Shown here: positions 1 to 6,568 of the stretch, piece after piece
Position numbering within the stretch: position 1 is the first letter of the stretch
Layout: each line of letters opens with the position of its first letter
Notes under the pieces: model-generated
The model's input: only the letters and a program-made list of their open reading frames with translations
The model's database searches: none
Told to the model about the DNA's origin: nothing
Made by a program: the position numbers and the translations under genes
Origin: Clostridia bacterium
GTDB lineage: Bacteria > Bacillota_A > Clostridia > Lachnospirales > Lachnospiraceae
NCBI GenBank assembly: GCA_012515365.1
Contig: JAAYYM010000693.1
Coordinates: forward strand, 1 to 8,287
Direction: 5' to 3'
DNA: 8,287 bases

Positions 1-192
1 ATAAGCATAGGTAAAAAAAGCTGTACACAGCAGACCAATGATAAAGAGTAGCACAGATGCAGATCCTGCATGATCTTCTGGTATTAGAAACTTTTTTAGG
101 GCAAATGAATAGATACCGCCGGCAAGTACCTGCAGTAAGAACGATGCGATCAATGGAATTGGAACTAATAATAAATAGCGTTTATTCTCCAT
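1..192 (-). CDS. Membrane protein, N-terminal fragment (runs off left edge)
   Basis: This is the first 64 codons of a gene that continues beyond the window. Translation from the ATG at 192 begins MENKRYLLLVPIPLIASFLL and is open to the edge. Two hydrophobic segments are visible, at about residues 6-30 and 43-64, separated by a short loop with charged residues (KKFLIPEDH), so it is a polytopic inner-membrane protein. The start overlaps the stop of the preceding SGNH-like gene by 11 bases (ATGGAGAATAA), and an AGGA lies just upstream, so it looks translationally coupled and part of the same operon. I do not recognise the family with confidence. N-terminal helices of this kind occur in CPBP-type membrane proteases and other small membrane proteins, but no diagnostic motif falls inside the fragment. 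Confidence 0.72.
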   Translation of the reverse strand, partial: MENKRYLLLVPIPLIASFLLQVLAGGIYSFALKKFLIPEDHAGSASVLLFIIGLLCTAFFTYAY

Positions 193-1216
193 AAATCCTG
201 ATTCCCTTCTCCCGTGCCTGTTCTTTTAGTAAGGAGATAAATTCTTCTCTGTTTTCCTGCGTTACATGAACGCCAAAGCCCTGTGCCTTTACCACCGGAT
301 CAATTTCATCTTGAAATGCTGCTGAGATCATCCATTCACTGACCTGAGCTGTATAATGACTAGCTTCATAATAGCATCGATCCTCTATCGTCACATGATT
401 GATTCCACTAAAATTATAGAAATCCGTAGTTTCAGATAGACGTTCAATGAATTCTAAATACCCGCTTTCAACAGCTCTGGCGTATGTCTTATGATACAAA
501 GGATTGGTCATGATGGTAAGATGAATATCATATTGGTTACATAAATCAATCATATCCTGAATATCACTGATTGCCTCATCTGTCCGAAGCTCATAATAAT
601 CTGCCCAATAGCCAACTGCATTTGTTCCGTCAAACTCAGAAGTAATTTCTAAATTTTCAGTTCCTGTTGTCTGATAACGCTCCAGAAAATCGGGATCTAC
701 CGGATTCTCTTCCTTGATTACTTCTAGTGCCTCATAGGTCGTGATCAGATCACAATATCTGGCATAAAATGATAACTGTGAAAGAATATCCTGATCCGGA
801 TATGGTACTCTATACAAAATGCGTTCATGCATCTTAGGATCAACAAAGCAGGTGATGTCATCTATCAGCATGATTACATTCTTTGGGATAAATCCATGCT
901 GGATCAATATGTTTAATGTTCTGACATGCTCAGCCGGCAGTGCCTCAGAGCTTGCCATATCATAATAAACACCATCAGTCAGCTTACTCACATTAAAAAA
1001 ACCCGCACGTGAAGACCCAAACACCAAGGAATCAAATTTATCCTGATTATGGATCACATACTTAGTCTTGATAAAATTTTTATTTGGCTCCACTCCATTA
1101 TTTCTAGGTTCCTCATAATGAAAAATATTATAAGGATCAATGATGACGTTAACCGGAATGAAAATCAATCCTAAAATTAATAAAAAGACGATCAGCTTTG
1201 TAACTAATTTTTTCAT
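182..1216 (-). CDS. SGNH/AlgJ-DltD-like protein, partner of the MBOAT acyltransferase
   Basis: The protein has 344 residues from this start. One N-terminal hydrophobic helix (about residues 4-26) is followed by a large soluble domain, consistent with a membrane-anchored protein facing outward. Two blocks suggest the SGNH hydrolase-like fold of AlgJ/AlgX/DltD proteins: FGSSRAG (residues 66-72, candidate nucleophile S68 or S69) and, near the C-terminus, YYEASHYT (E284, H287), at the position where relatives normally carry Asp-x-x-His. The Asp is here a Glu, although D279 is close by. Such proteins work with an MBOAT protein to move acyl groups onto surface polysaccharides. The gene follows the MBOAT gene directly, which supports this role. 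I prefer the ATG at 1216 because GGA lies 7 nt upstream and the product starts MKKLVTK. The ATG at 1228 (four more residues, 6 nt after the MBOAT stop) has no clear ribosome binding site. Substrate unknown. Confidence 0.75.
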   Translation of the reverse strand: MKKLVTKLIVFLLILGLIFIPVNVIIDPYNIFHYEEPRNNGVEPNKNFIKTKYVIHNQDKFDSLVFGSSRAGFFNVSKLTDGVYYDMASSEALPAEHVRTLNILIQHGFIPKNVIMLIDDITCFVDPKMHERILYRVPYPDQDILSQLSFYARYCDLITTYEALEVIKEENPVDPDFLERYQTTGTENLEITSEFDGTNAVGYWADYYELRTDEAISDIQDMIDLCNQYDIHLTIMTNPLYHKTYARAVESGYLEFIERLSETTDFYNFSGINHVTIEDRCYYEASHYTAQVSEWMISAAFQDEIDPVVKAQGFGVHVTQENREEFISLLKEQAREKGIRIYGE

Positions 1217-1234
1217 AGTTTCATCCATTCTAAA

Positions 1235-2677
1235 CTAAAATTTAAAGTAAATAAACTCTTGTTTCACTCCATTATGTAAACTCAATACGATTACAATCAC
1301 AGTAAACAACACATAAATCAGCCAACGGACAGGTAGTTTTAATCGATCCATATCCTTTAGCAGATCTCTTTTCTGCTGAAAGAAATCAAATACAACTAAA
1401 AACAGGATGGCGGCAGATGTCTTTGCTATGGATAAATAGCTCATTGTAGTATCTGCCATGGCCTGGTTCCAATCAAATCCAGAGAACATATGTGTCATAA
1501 TATACCAGGCATCCGATATAGAATTTGCCCGAAAGAACATCCACGCAAAGGATACCAGAATAAAAGTCAAAAGTACGTGTAACAATCTATTGAACACTGA
1601 TGTTGATGGTTTCTTGCCTTTTCCATGAATCAATTCTGTAACTGTATTCTCCACGATCTGATATATTCCATGAATACCGCCCCAAAGTACATAGGTCCAA
1701 TTTGCTCCATGCCAAAGTCCACTGGCCAAAAATGTAATCATCAGATTCAGGTTTCTTCGAGCCTTTGAAACACGATTGCCTCCAAGTGGAATATACACAT
1801 AGTCCCGAAACCAGGAAGAAAGAGAGATATGCCATCTGCTCCAAAATTCTTTGACTGACCCTGCATAGTAAGGCTGCTTAAAGTTCGTCATTAATTGAAT
1901 GCCAAGTAGTCTTGCAACACCGATCGCGATGTCTGAATATCCGGAAAAGTCACAATAAATTTGAAATGTAAATAAAATAATGGCAATGATCAATCCTAAC
2001 CCCTGATACTGCGTGGCATGATCAAAGATCTGATCCACATATTTAGACATAGAGTCTGCAAATACCATTTTCTTTAAAAAACCAAGCAATATTAATCTTA
2101 ATCCATATACGGTTTCCTGATAATCAAAAGTCTTCTCTTCATCAAACTGCACAAACATATTTCCTGCACGCTCGATTGGTCCTGACAGAATGTTCGGAAA
2201 AAAAGAAACAAACAGTGCATATTTTCCAATGTGATGTTGTGCTGTAATTTTTCCTTTATATACATCAGCCAGATATCCAACCATCTGAAAGGTATAAAAA
2301 GAAATACCGATTGGCATCATCAGCTTTAAAGTATATTCGCCTACTGGAACAGAACACATCTTTAAAATCTGTCCAATCGATGAAAGTGTAAAATTTGTGT
2401 ATTTAAAGAACAAAAGTGATGCCAGCGTTAAGAGAATTCCAACTATCAGTATCACTTTCTTTTGTTTGCCGTTTTTGCTCTTTTCCATCAAGCGTGCACA
2501 TAAATAAGACACGATTGTCATCGCAACAATCACAAGCAAATATTTTGGTTCCCAGCTCATATAAAACATTGCATTTGCAATCAGCAACATCATCCAGCGC
2601 AGCTTATGCGGCAATGCCCAATATAGAAAAAATACAAGTGGCATAAAAAAAGCAAATGCCAATGAATTAAATAACAT
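1235..2677 (-). CDS. MBOAT family O-acyltransferase (AlgI/DltB/PatA-like)
   Basis: This is a 480-residue integral membrane protein with about ten or more hydrophobic segments, the usual length for AlgI-type membrane-bound O-acyltransferases. Family blocks are clear: IGISFYTFQMVGYLADVY (123-140), FFPNILSGPIER (159-170), YCDFSGYSDIAIG (241-253), FWSRWHISLSSWFRDYVYIP (278-297) followed by LGGNR, and SGLWHGANW (319-327), which holds the conserved catalytic His at about H323. The family transfers an acyl group, often acetyl, across or at the membrane to a polysaccharide or teichoic acid. The start overlaps the end of the rrf2 gene by 11 bases (ATGTTATTTAA), with AGG 8 nt upstream and a stronger AGGAGAGG further back, so it is coupled to the regulator. 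The SGNH-like partner gene follows within a few bases. The acceptor polymer cannot be told from sequence. No dlt genes (dltA, dltC) are in view, so teichoic acid D-alanylation is not favoured. Confidence 0.95.
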   Translation of the reverse strand: MLFNSLAFAFFMPLVFFLYWALPHKLRWMMLLIANAMFYMSWEPKYLLVIVAMTIVSYLCARLMEKSKNGKQKKVILIVGILLTLASLLFFKYTNFTLSSIGQILKMCSVPVGEYTLKLMMPIGISFYTFQMVGYLADVYKGKITAQHHIGKYALFVSFFPNILSGPIERAGNMFVQFDEEKTFDYQETVYGLRLILLGFLKKMVFADSMSKYVDQIFDHATQYQGLGLIIAIILFTFQIYCDFSGYSDIAIGVARLLGIQLMTNFKQPYYAGSVKEFWSRWHISLSSWFRDYVYIPLGGNRVSKARRNLNLMITFLASGLWHGANWTYVLWGGIHGIYQIVENTVTELIHGKGKKPSTSVFNRLLHVLLTFILVSFAWMFFRANSISDAWYIMTHMFSGFDWNQAMADTTMSYLSIAKTSAAILFLVVFDFFQQKRDLLKDMDRLKLPVRWLIYVLFTVIVIVLSLHNGVKQEFIYFKF

Positions 2678-3104
2678 ACTGGCTACCTAACCTCTCCTGC
2701 TGTTTCTCTAAAAGATCTGCAATCGTCACATGATCGACTACATTATTGATAGCTTCTTCAAGCTGTTTCCACACTGCAAGTGTATCACAGGTGTCACACC
2801 GCTCACACTCATTTTCTTCTGCATCCAGACACGCCACCGGTGATAAACTTCCTTCAGTCAGACGCAGGATCATCCCAACCGTATATTCAGATGGATCTTT
2901 TGTTAAGCGATAGCCTCCCTGCGCTCCGCGTACACTACGTACATAACCTGCTTTATTTAATACCGAAATGATCTGTTCCAGATACTTTTCAGAAATTTCC
3001 TGACGTTCTGCGATCTGCTTCACTTTGATATATTCTCCTGTATTATGAACCGCAAGATCCAGCATAACACGTACCGCATATCTTCCCTTCGTTGAAATCT
3101 TCAT
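2667..3104 (-). CDS. Rrf2 family transcriptional regulator with four cysteines (IscR/CymR-like)
   Basis: The protein has 145 residues, typical for the family. It opens with the Rrf2 signature MKISTKGRYAVRVMLDLA. A winged helix-turn-helix follows (IKVKQIAERQEISEKYLEQI at 26-45) with the wing SVRGAQGGYRLTK (57-69). The segment after PV carries C92, C100, C103 and C106 (Cys-x7-Cys-x2-Cys-x2-Cys). IscR-type regulators use three cysteines here to hold a [2Fe-2S] cluster, whereas Bacillus CymR lacks them, so this protein may sense Fe-S or redox state. It is preceded by AAAGGA 9 nt before the ATG. It is first in an operon with the MBOAT gene and lies just downstream of cysK. In Bacillus, CymR acts with CysK to control cysteine genes, and the location suggests a similar partner. 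Autoregulation through the palindrome in its promoter is an inference. Confidence 0.93.
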   Translation of the reverse strand: MKISTKGRYAVRVMLDLAVHNTGEYIKVKQIAERQEISEKYLEQIISVLNKAGYVRSVRGAQGGYRLTKDPSEYTVGMILRLTEGSLSPVACLDAEENECERCDTCDTLAVWKQLEEAINNVVDHVTIADLLEKQQERLGSQYVI

Positions 3105-3145
3105 CTATCATCATCCTTTCACATCTGCAAAAGTGCACACATTAA

Positions 3146-3179
3146 AATAATTCACGGATACTTACATCCGTGAATTATT
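3146..3179 (-). promoter_or_regulatory. Perfect 14-bp-arm palindrome over the rrf2 operon start point (operator candidate)
   Basis: The arms read AATAATTCACGGAT (3166-3179) and ATCCGTGAATTATT (3146-3159) on the minus strand, perfectly complementary, with the 6-nt spacer GTAAGT. The right edge shares three bases with the -10 box, and the element covers the expected start point (about 3170), so a protein bound here would block transcription. The Rrf2 protein encoded just downstream is the obvious candidate. Read as RNA from cysK, the same element forms a long hairpin followed by a T-rich run (TTTTAAT), so it may also terminate cysK transcripts. A transcript starting near 3172 would carry an 8 to 9-bp hairpin at its very 5' end. 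Confidence 0.7.
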
Positions 3180-3205
3180 ATATCAATCATTTCATACCAT
3201 GTCAA
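3177..3205 (-). promoter_or_regulatory. Consensus sigma-A promoter of the rrf2-MBOAT operon
   Basis: On the minus strand TTGACA (3200-3205) and TATAAT (3177-3182) are separated by exactly 17 bases, a perfect match to the housekeeping consensus. The predicted start is near 3170, about 65 nt before the rrf2 ATG. The -35 box is only 29 nt beyond the cysK stop codon. A perfect promoter with an overlapping palindrome suggests strong transcription held down by a repressor. Confidence 0.85.
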
Positions 3206-3234
3206 TAGGATATGCGGGAGATCAGCCGTACCGC

Positions 3235-4170
3235 TTACTCTTCACTAAACATTGGTGTCGACAAATACCGATCCCCTGTGTCAGGAAGAAGGACAACAAT
3301 CAGTTTTTCTGCATTTTCCGGGCGCAGCGCCAGTTCCTTCGCCGCCCATATCGCAGCTCCCGATGAAATGCCGACTAAAATACCCTCTGTCACTGCAATT
3401 TCCTTTCCGGTTGAGAAAGCGTCATCATTTTCAACAGTTATAATCTCATCATAAATACCGGTATTCAATGTAGCCGGAATAAATCCTGCTCCAATTCCTT
3501 GAATTTTATGAATACCCGAAGTTCCTTTTGATAATACCGGGGATCCAGCCGGTTCCATAGCAATTACCTTCACATTCGGATTTTTATTTTTTAAATATGC
3601 ACCGACACCTGAAAGAGTACCACCGGTTCCGACACCAGCTACGAAGATATCCACTTTGCCATCTGTATCATCCCATATTTCCGGTCCGGTTGTTCTTTCA
3701 TGCATTGCAGGATTTGCCTGATTATCAAACTGGCCCAGAATAATTGAGTTCGGAATATCCTTAATGAGTTCCTCTGCTTTCTCGATTGCTCCCTTCATTC
3801 CTTTGCTTCCATCTGTCAATACAACCGTTGCACCATAAGCTTTTAATAAATTTCGACGTTCAACACTCATCGTCTCCGGCATTGTCAAAATGGCATGATA
3901 GCCTTTGCTTGCAGCGACACTTGCTAATCCGATTCCTGTATTTCCCGATGTAGGCTCGATCAACGTAGCTCCTGGTTTGATCAGTCCTTTTGCCTCTGCA
4001 TCCTCAATCATTGCAAGCGCAACTCGATCTTTTACACTGCCTGCCGGATTTAAATATTCTAGCTTAGCAACAATTCTTGCCTCTGTCTGATGCTTTTTTT
4101 CATAATTTGTAAGCTCCATCAACGGAGTATGTCCGATCAATTCAATTGCTGATTTCCTTATGTTCTCCAT
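3235..4170 (-). CDS. cysK: Cysteine synthase A (O-acetylserine sulfhydrylase)
   Basis: This 311-residue PLP enzyme makes L-cysteine from O-acetyl-L-serine and sulfide in the cytoplasm. It matches the family in length and motifs. The PLP-binding lysine is K47 in NPAGSVKDR (41-49), the substrate loop is PTSGNTG (73-79), QFDNQANP covers 147-154, the phosphate-binding GTGGT is at 181-185, GISSGAA at 267-273, and the C-terminal [10 protein letters not shown] is at 296-305. It has its own consensus promoter, a dyad in its leader and an AAGGAG site 10 nt before the ATG. The leader is only about 50 nt, too short for a T-box, so control is more likely at transcription initiation. The Rrf2 gene directly downstream is the likely regulator or partner. 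Cystathionine beta-synthase-like function is less likely because the protein has only the catalytic core and keeps the CysK-type C-terminus. Confidence 0.97.
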   Translation of the reverse strand: MENIRKSAIELIGHTPLMELTNYEKKHQTEARIVAKLEYLNPAGSVKDRVALAMIEDAEAKGLIKPGATLIEPTSGNTGIGLASVAASKGYHAILTMPETMSVERRNLLKAYGATVVLTDGSKGMKGAIEKAEELIKDIPNSIILGQFDNQANPAMHERTTGPEIWDDTDGKVDIFVAGVGTGGTLSGVGAYLKNKNPNVKVIAMEPAGSPVLSKGTSGIHKIQGIGAGFIPATLNTGIYDEIITVENDDAFSTGKEIAVTEGILVGISSGAAIWAAKELALRPENAEKLIVVLLPDTGDRYLSTPMFSEE

Positions 4171-4194
4171 TTTCGATCTTCTCCTTTTATATTT

Positions 4195-4211
4195 CCTAGT
4201 AACTAACTAGG
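4195..4211 (-). promoter_or_regulatory. 17-bp dyad in the cysK leader, operator candidate
   Basis: On the minus strand CCTAGT and ACTAGG, perfect 6-bp arms, flank the 5-base centre TAGTT. It lies between the -10 box and the ribosome binding site of cysK, roughly +9 to +25. The size fits a winged-helix dimer site. Its sequence differs from the palindrome at the rrf2 promoter, so one protein may not bind both. Confidence 0.5.
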
Positions 4212-4226
4212 TTTATTATGAATTGA

Positions 4227-4255
4227 ATTATAACCTTCTTTTTCCTGCTTGTCAA
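4227..4255 (-). promoter_or_regulatory. Consensus sigma-A promoter of cysK with A/T-tract upstream element
   Basis: On the minus strand TTGACA (4250-4255) and TATAAT (4227-4232) have a 17-base spacer, again a perfect consensus. Just upstream, an A-tract (4265-4272) and T-tract (4275-4280) fall at the position expected for an UP element contacted by the alpha subunit of RNA polymerase. Expression should be strong unless repressed. Confidence 0.85.
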
Positions 4256-4349
4256 TCATTTTAGAAAAAAAACATTTTTTATCTATAGCAAACATCCTGT
4301 AAATAAAGTATGATTGAAGAAATCATTCAATGATCAATGGAGGAACAAC

Positions 4350-4808
4350 ATGTATCAGATCTTTTCAGGCGTAGCTTTATTTTTAGGTGATCAAATCATC
4401 AAACACAACATAGAGCAGAAAATGGAATTACATGAAGAAAAGAGTATTCTTCATAATCATGTAATACTAACCAGATATCATAATGATGGCGTCGCACTGA
4501 ATATATTGGAAAAACATAAGAAAATCGTGGCTGCACTCTCTGTCGGCTTATCTGCTTTTCTATCATGCTTAAGCATATACCTGTTCACAGGCAGACAAAA
4601 AAAAGTGCAGCCTTTTATGTGTCAACTTGCATTTATTTTCTTACTCAGCGGTGCATGGAGTAACACTTTTGACCGCGTCAAAAAAGGCTTCGTTGTTGAT
4701 TACTTTTATTTCAATACGAAGTGTAAACGACTCCGCAATATTGTCTTTAATCTTGCCGATATGTTTATATTCCTAGGCGCTTTTCTGCTTTCCATTTTTA
4801 GGCGGTAA
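4350..4808 (+). CDS. lspA: Divergent signal peptidase II (LspA) family protein
   Basis: This is the only plus-strand gene, 152 residues, normal for LspA (about 150-170). Four hydrophobic segments are visible (about 2-14, 58-80, 88-104, 132-150). The family motifs are present but altered: DQIIK (14-18), NDGVAL (45-50) where relatives usually have N-x-G-A-A-F, GAWSNTFDRVKKGFVVDY (101-118) and FNLAD (133-137). The two catalytic aspartates of this membrane aspartic protease correspond to D117 and D137, so activity is plausible. The enzyme class removes signal peptides from lipidated prolipoproteins. The ATG at 4350 is chosen because GGAGG sits 6 nt upstream. An in-frame TTG at 4314 would add 12 residues but has no such site. 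Upstream there is at best a weak promoter (TATGAT at 4309-4314). It stands alone, away from the usual ileS or rluD partners, so it may be a second copy with a special substrate. Confidence 0.83.
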   Translation: MYQIFSGVALFLGDQIIKHNIEQKMELHEEKSILHNHVILTRYHNDGVALNILEKHKKIVAALSVGLSAFLSCLSIYLFTGRQKKVQPFMCQLAFIFLLSGAWSNTFDRVKKGFVVDYFYFNTKCKRLRNIVFNLADMFIFLGAFLLSIFRR

Positions 4809-4819
4809 CAATAGCTTCT

Positions 4820-6502
4820 TCATCTGATGATTTTTGCAATGGAATCAAATATATTGAGTTTCCCATATCCCCACATTCGATTTGGGTAAGTCAGATCATT
4901 ATCTCTGACTGCTCCATTGATCAGATTAAACTTTACCTCACCTTTTCTGACCTCAGGCAGATTTCCAAGCGTCACTGCCCATTCAAAAAAAAGTGCTACT
5001 GCACCTGCGGTCAAGGCTGCCGCCATGCAAGAGCCGGTTGTCCGCCCTATTGCAGTTTCTACATCCACTCCCGGTGCTGCAATGTCTGGTTTGATTCTGC
5101 CTAATCTACTATATCCCCTTCCTGAATCAACATAAAAACTCCCATTTTGTGCCTGATACGTACTAACGCTGATCACATCAGCTCCTAATGAAGGTTCTGT
5201 CAGGGTAACATTCTGATTCGATTCCAGAAAGTAAGTTTCATCAGAAATCATTCCTCTGCAAGGAAGCCACATATGATAAGTCCCATATACAAGCGCCTCA
5301 TCCTCATTATTCTGGTAGGTGTAGATGGTCCATATGCCCGGGGTCGGTTTTTCAAAACGCAGAATGATCAACTCATTCCCGGCACTGATTTCATTCACCA
5401 GATAGTCAATTGTCACTCTGCTTCGTTCAAAGACAAATCCGTATTCTTTTGATTCACGGTTTGTGATCGGTATTCTTGGTATGCGTTCTCCACCCGGAGA
5501 GCGTATGGCAACACTAAAAACATCTGGACTCTGCGCCCATAATTCGATCATCATCCCTGTTTCGTTTTCCCCTACCTTTATTTCAATTTCATCCTGACTT
5601 TGTACCCCTGCAACTCCTTCGTAATGATGTCTTGCATTTCCTTCATTTCCACCGGCAACAATAATCTCTCGATTATCTTTATCCGCTATCTGATTTAAAA
5701 AGTAAGAGAGGACTGTTGTTCCCTGATGATCTCCCATATTGCTTCCGAGTCCGATACAAATAACAAGAGGTACACCTAAAAATGTTGCCAGCTGATCCAA
5801 ATACTTAACTGCCATCAGCATATCCGTTTCCTGATACAATGGAGAAGATTCATCAATCCGATACAATCTCTTTAAATAGTTTTTAGCAGGTTTCAGTTTC
5901 ACCATTGCGATCATCGCATTGTCTGCTGATCTGGTCCCTGCTATCGCTGTTCCATGACCAATTTCATCCTTGCTTGGAAAGAGGCGCCTGCCTTCATCTG
6001 TCTGCAGCGCCTGATTGATATCTTCTCTTCGAAATTCACTTCCATATAAAAACCCCTCCGGCGGAGTGCCCGTATACACAGTCTGATCCCAAATACCTAC
6101 TATTTTGGTACTGCCATCAGAATAACGAAAGGCATCATTTGATATATCAATACCAGTATCCAGATATCCGATCATGACACCTCTTCCACTAAGTGACAAA
6201 GGCGAATCCTTTAATTGTTCAATCCCACTCTCCTCCTGTGATACATCTCCTGTTACTGAAAAATCGGCAACCAATGCATATAAATTCGGGATTAGCGAGT
6301 ATGAATAGTTTTCAAAATTGACAGGTGGAATTTCATCAAGAGCTGCATGTACGATTCCGTATTCATTTGTAATTGTCTCAATGCATGTTTCTGTTTCTCC
6401 TAATGTCGCAAGTGGTCTGTTTGAAACAAAATCTGTAAAGAAATCAGCATATTCTTCTGAAATGATAAATTCCTGACATATTGATAAATTATTAAGCTCC
6501 AT
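4820..6502 (-). CDS. S8 subtilisin-family (Csp-like) peptidase with Cys at the nucleophile position
   Basis: The protein has 560 residues and no signal peptide, so it is probably cytoplasmic or spore-associated. It resembles the clostridial CspA/B/C germination proteases: an N-terminal prodomain-like part (about 1-95), a subtilase core with D115 in GYLDTGID and H183 in EIGHGTAIAG, the oxyanion Asn N286 in AGGNEGN, an inserted beta-rich region (about 305-430), and the end of the core. The block TGSCMAAALTAGAVAL (489-504) aligns without gaps to the usual SGTSMAAPHVAGAAAL, which places C492 where the catalytic serine belongs, beside S491. It may be a thiol variant, a pseudoprotease like C. difficile CspC, or a protease using S491. 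The only usable start is the ATG at 6502, which directly follows the T-run of the clpX terminator. Its sole SD-like sequence (AGGG, 7 nt upstream) is inside that hairpin. Confidence 0.92.
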   Translation of the reverse strand: MELNNLSICQEFIISEEYADFFTDFVSNRPLATLGETETCIETITNEYGIVHAALDEIPPVNFENYSYSLIPNLYALVADFSVTGDVSQEESGIEQLKDSPLSLSGRGVMIGYLDTGIDISNDAFRYSDGSTKIVGIWDQTVYTGTPPEGFLYGSEFRREDINQALQTDEGRRLFPSKDEIGHGTAIAGTRSADNAMIAMVKLKPAKNYLKRLYRIDESSPLYQETDMLMAVKYLDQLATFLGVPLVICIGLGSNMGDHQGTTVLSYFLNQIADKDNREIIVAGGNEGNARHHYEGVAGVQSQDEIEIKVGENETGMMIELWAQSPDVFSVAIRSPGGERIPRIPITNRESKEYGFVFERSRVTIDYLVNEISAGNELIILRFEKPTPGIWTIYTYQNNEDEALVYGTYHMWLPCRGMISDETYFLESNQNVTLTEPSLGADVISVSTYQAQNGSFYVDSGRGYSRLGRIKPDIAAPGVDVETAIGRTTGSCMAAALTAGAVALFFEWAVTLGNLPEVRKGEVKFNLINGAVRDNDLTYPNRMWGYGKLNIFDSIAKIIR

Positions 6503-6546
6503 AAAAAAACCCTGGAATATGATTGCTATATCATATGCTCCAGGGT
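6503..6546 (-). terminator. Rho-independent terminator after clpX, overlapping the S8 gene's ribosome binding site
   Basis: On the minus strand ACCCTGGA pairs with TCCAGGGT (8 bp). A GC bulge follows, then ATATGAT pairs with ATCATAT (7 bp) around a 6-nt loop, and a run of Ts (plus-strand A7 at 6503-6509) comes next. It starts 22 nt after the clpX stop. The T-run ends at the base before the S8 ATG, and AGGG in the 3' arm is the only Shine-Dalgarno-like sequence for that gene. Confidence 0.9.
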
Positions 6547-6568
6547 CTTTATTCGTTACATTAATTTG

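Noticed and set aside
1235..2677. Assignment of the MBOAT gene as dltB of a D-alanylation operon
   Set aside because: No dltA or dltC is nearby and the sequence blocks fit the broader AlgI-type acyltransferase group, so a specific dlt name is not supported.
4171..4226. T-box or SAM riboswitch before cysK
   Set aside because: The leader from predicted start to ATG is only about 50 bases with one 6-bp dyad, too short for either element, and no T-box sequence is seen.
4313..4331. Inverted repeat ATTGAA/TTCAAT before the LspA-like gene
   Set aside because: The arms are only 6 bp in AT-rich DNA, which is expected by chance, and they are not placed against a clear promoter.
4314..4349. Upstream TTG start giving the LspA-like protein 12 more residues
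   Set aside because: There is no ribosome binding site at the TTG, while the ATG at 4350 has GGAGG at ideal spacing and gives the normal LspA N-terminus.
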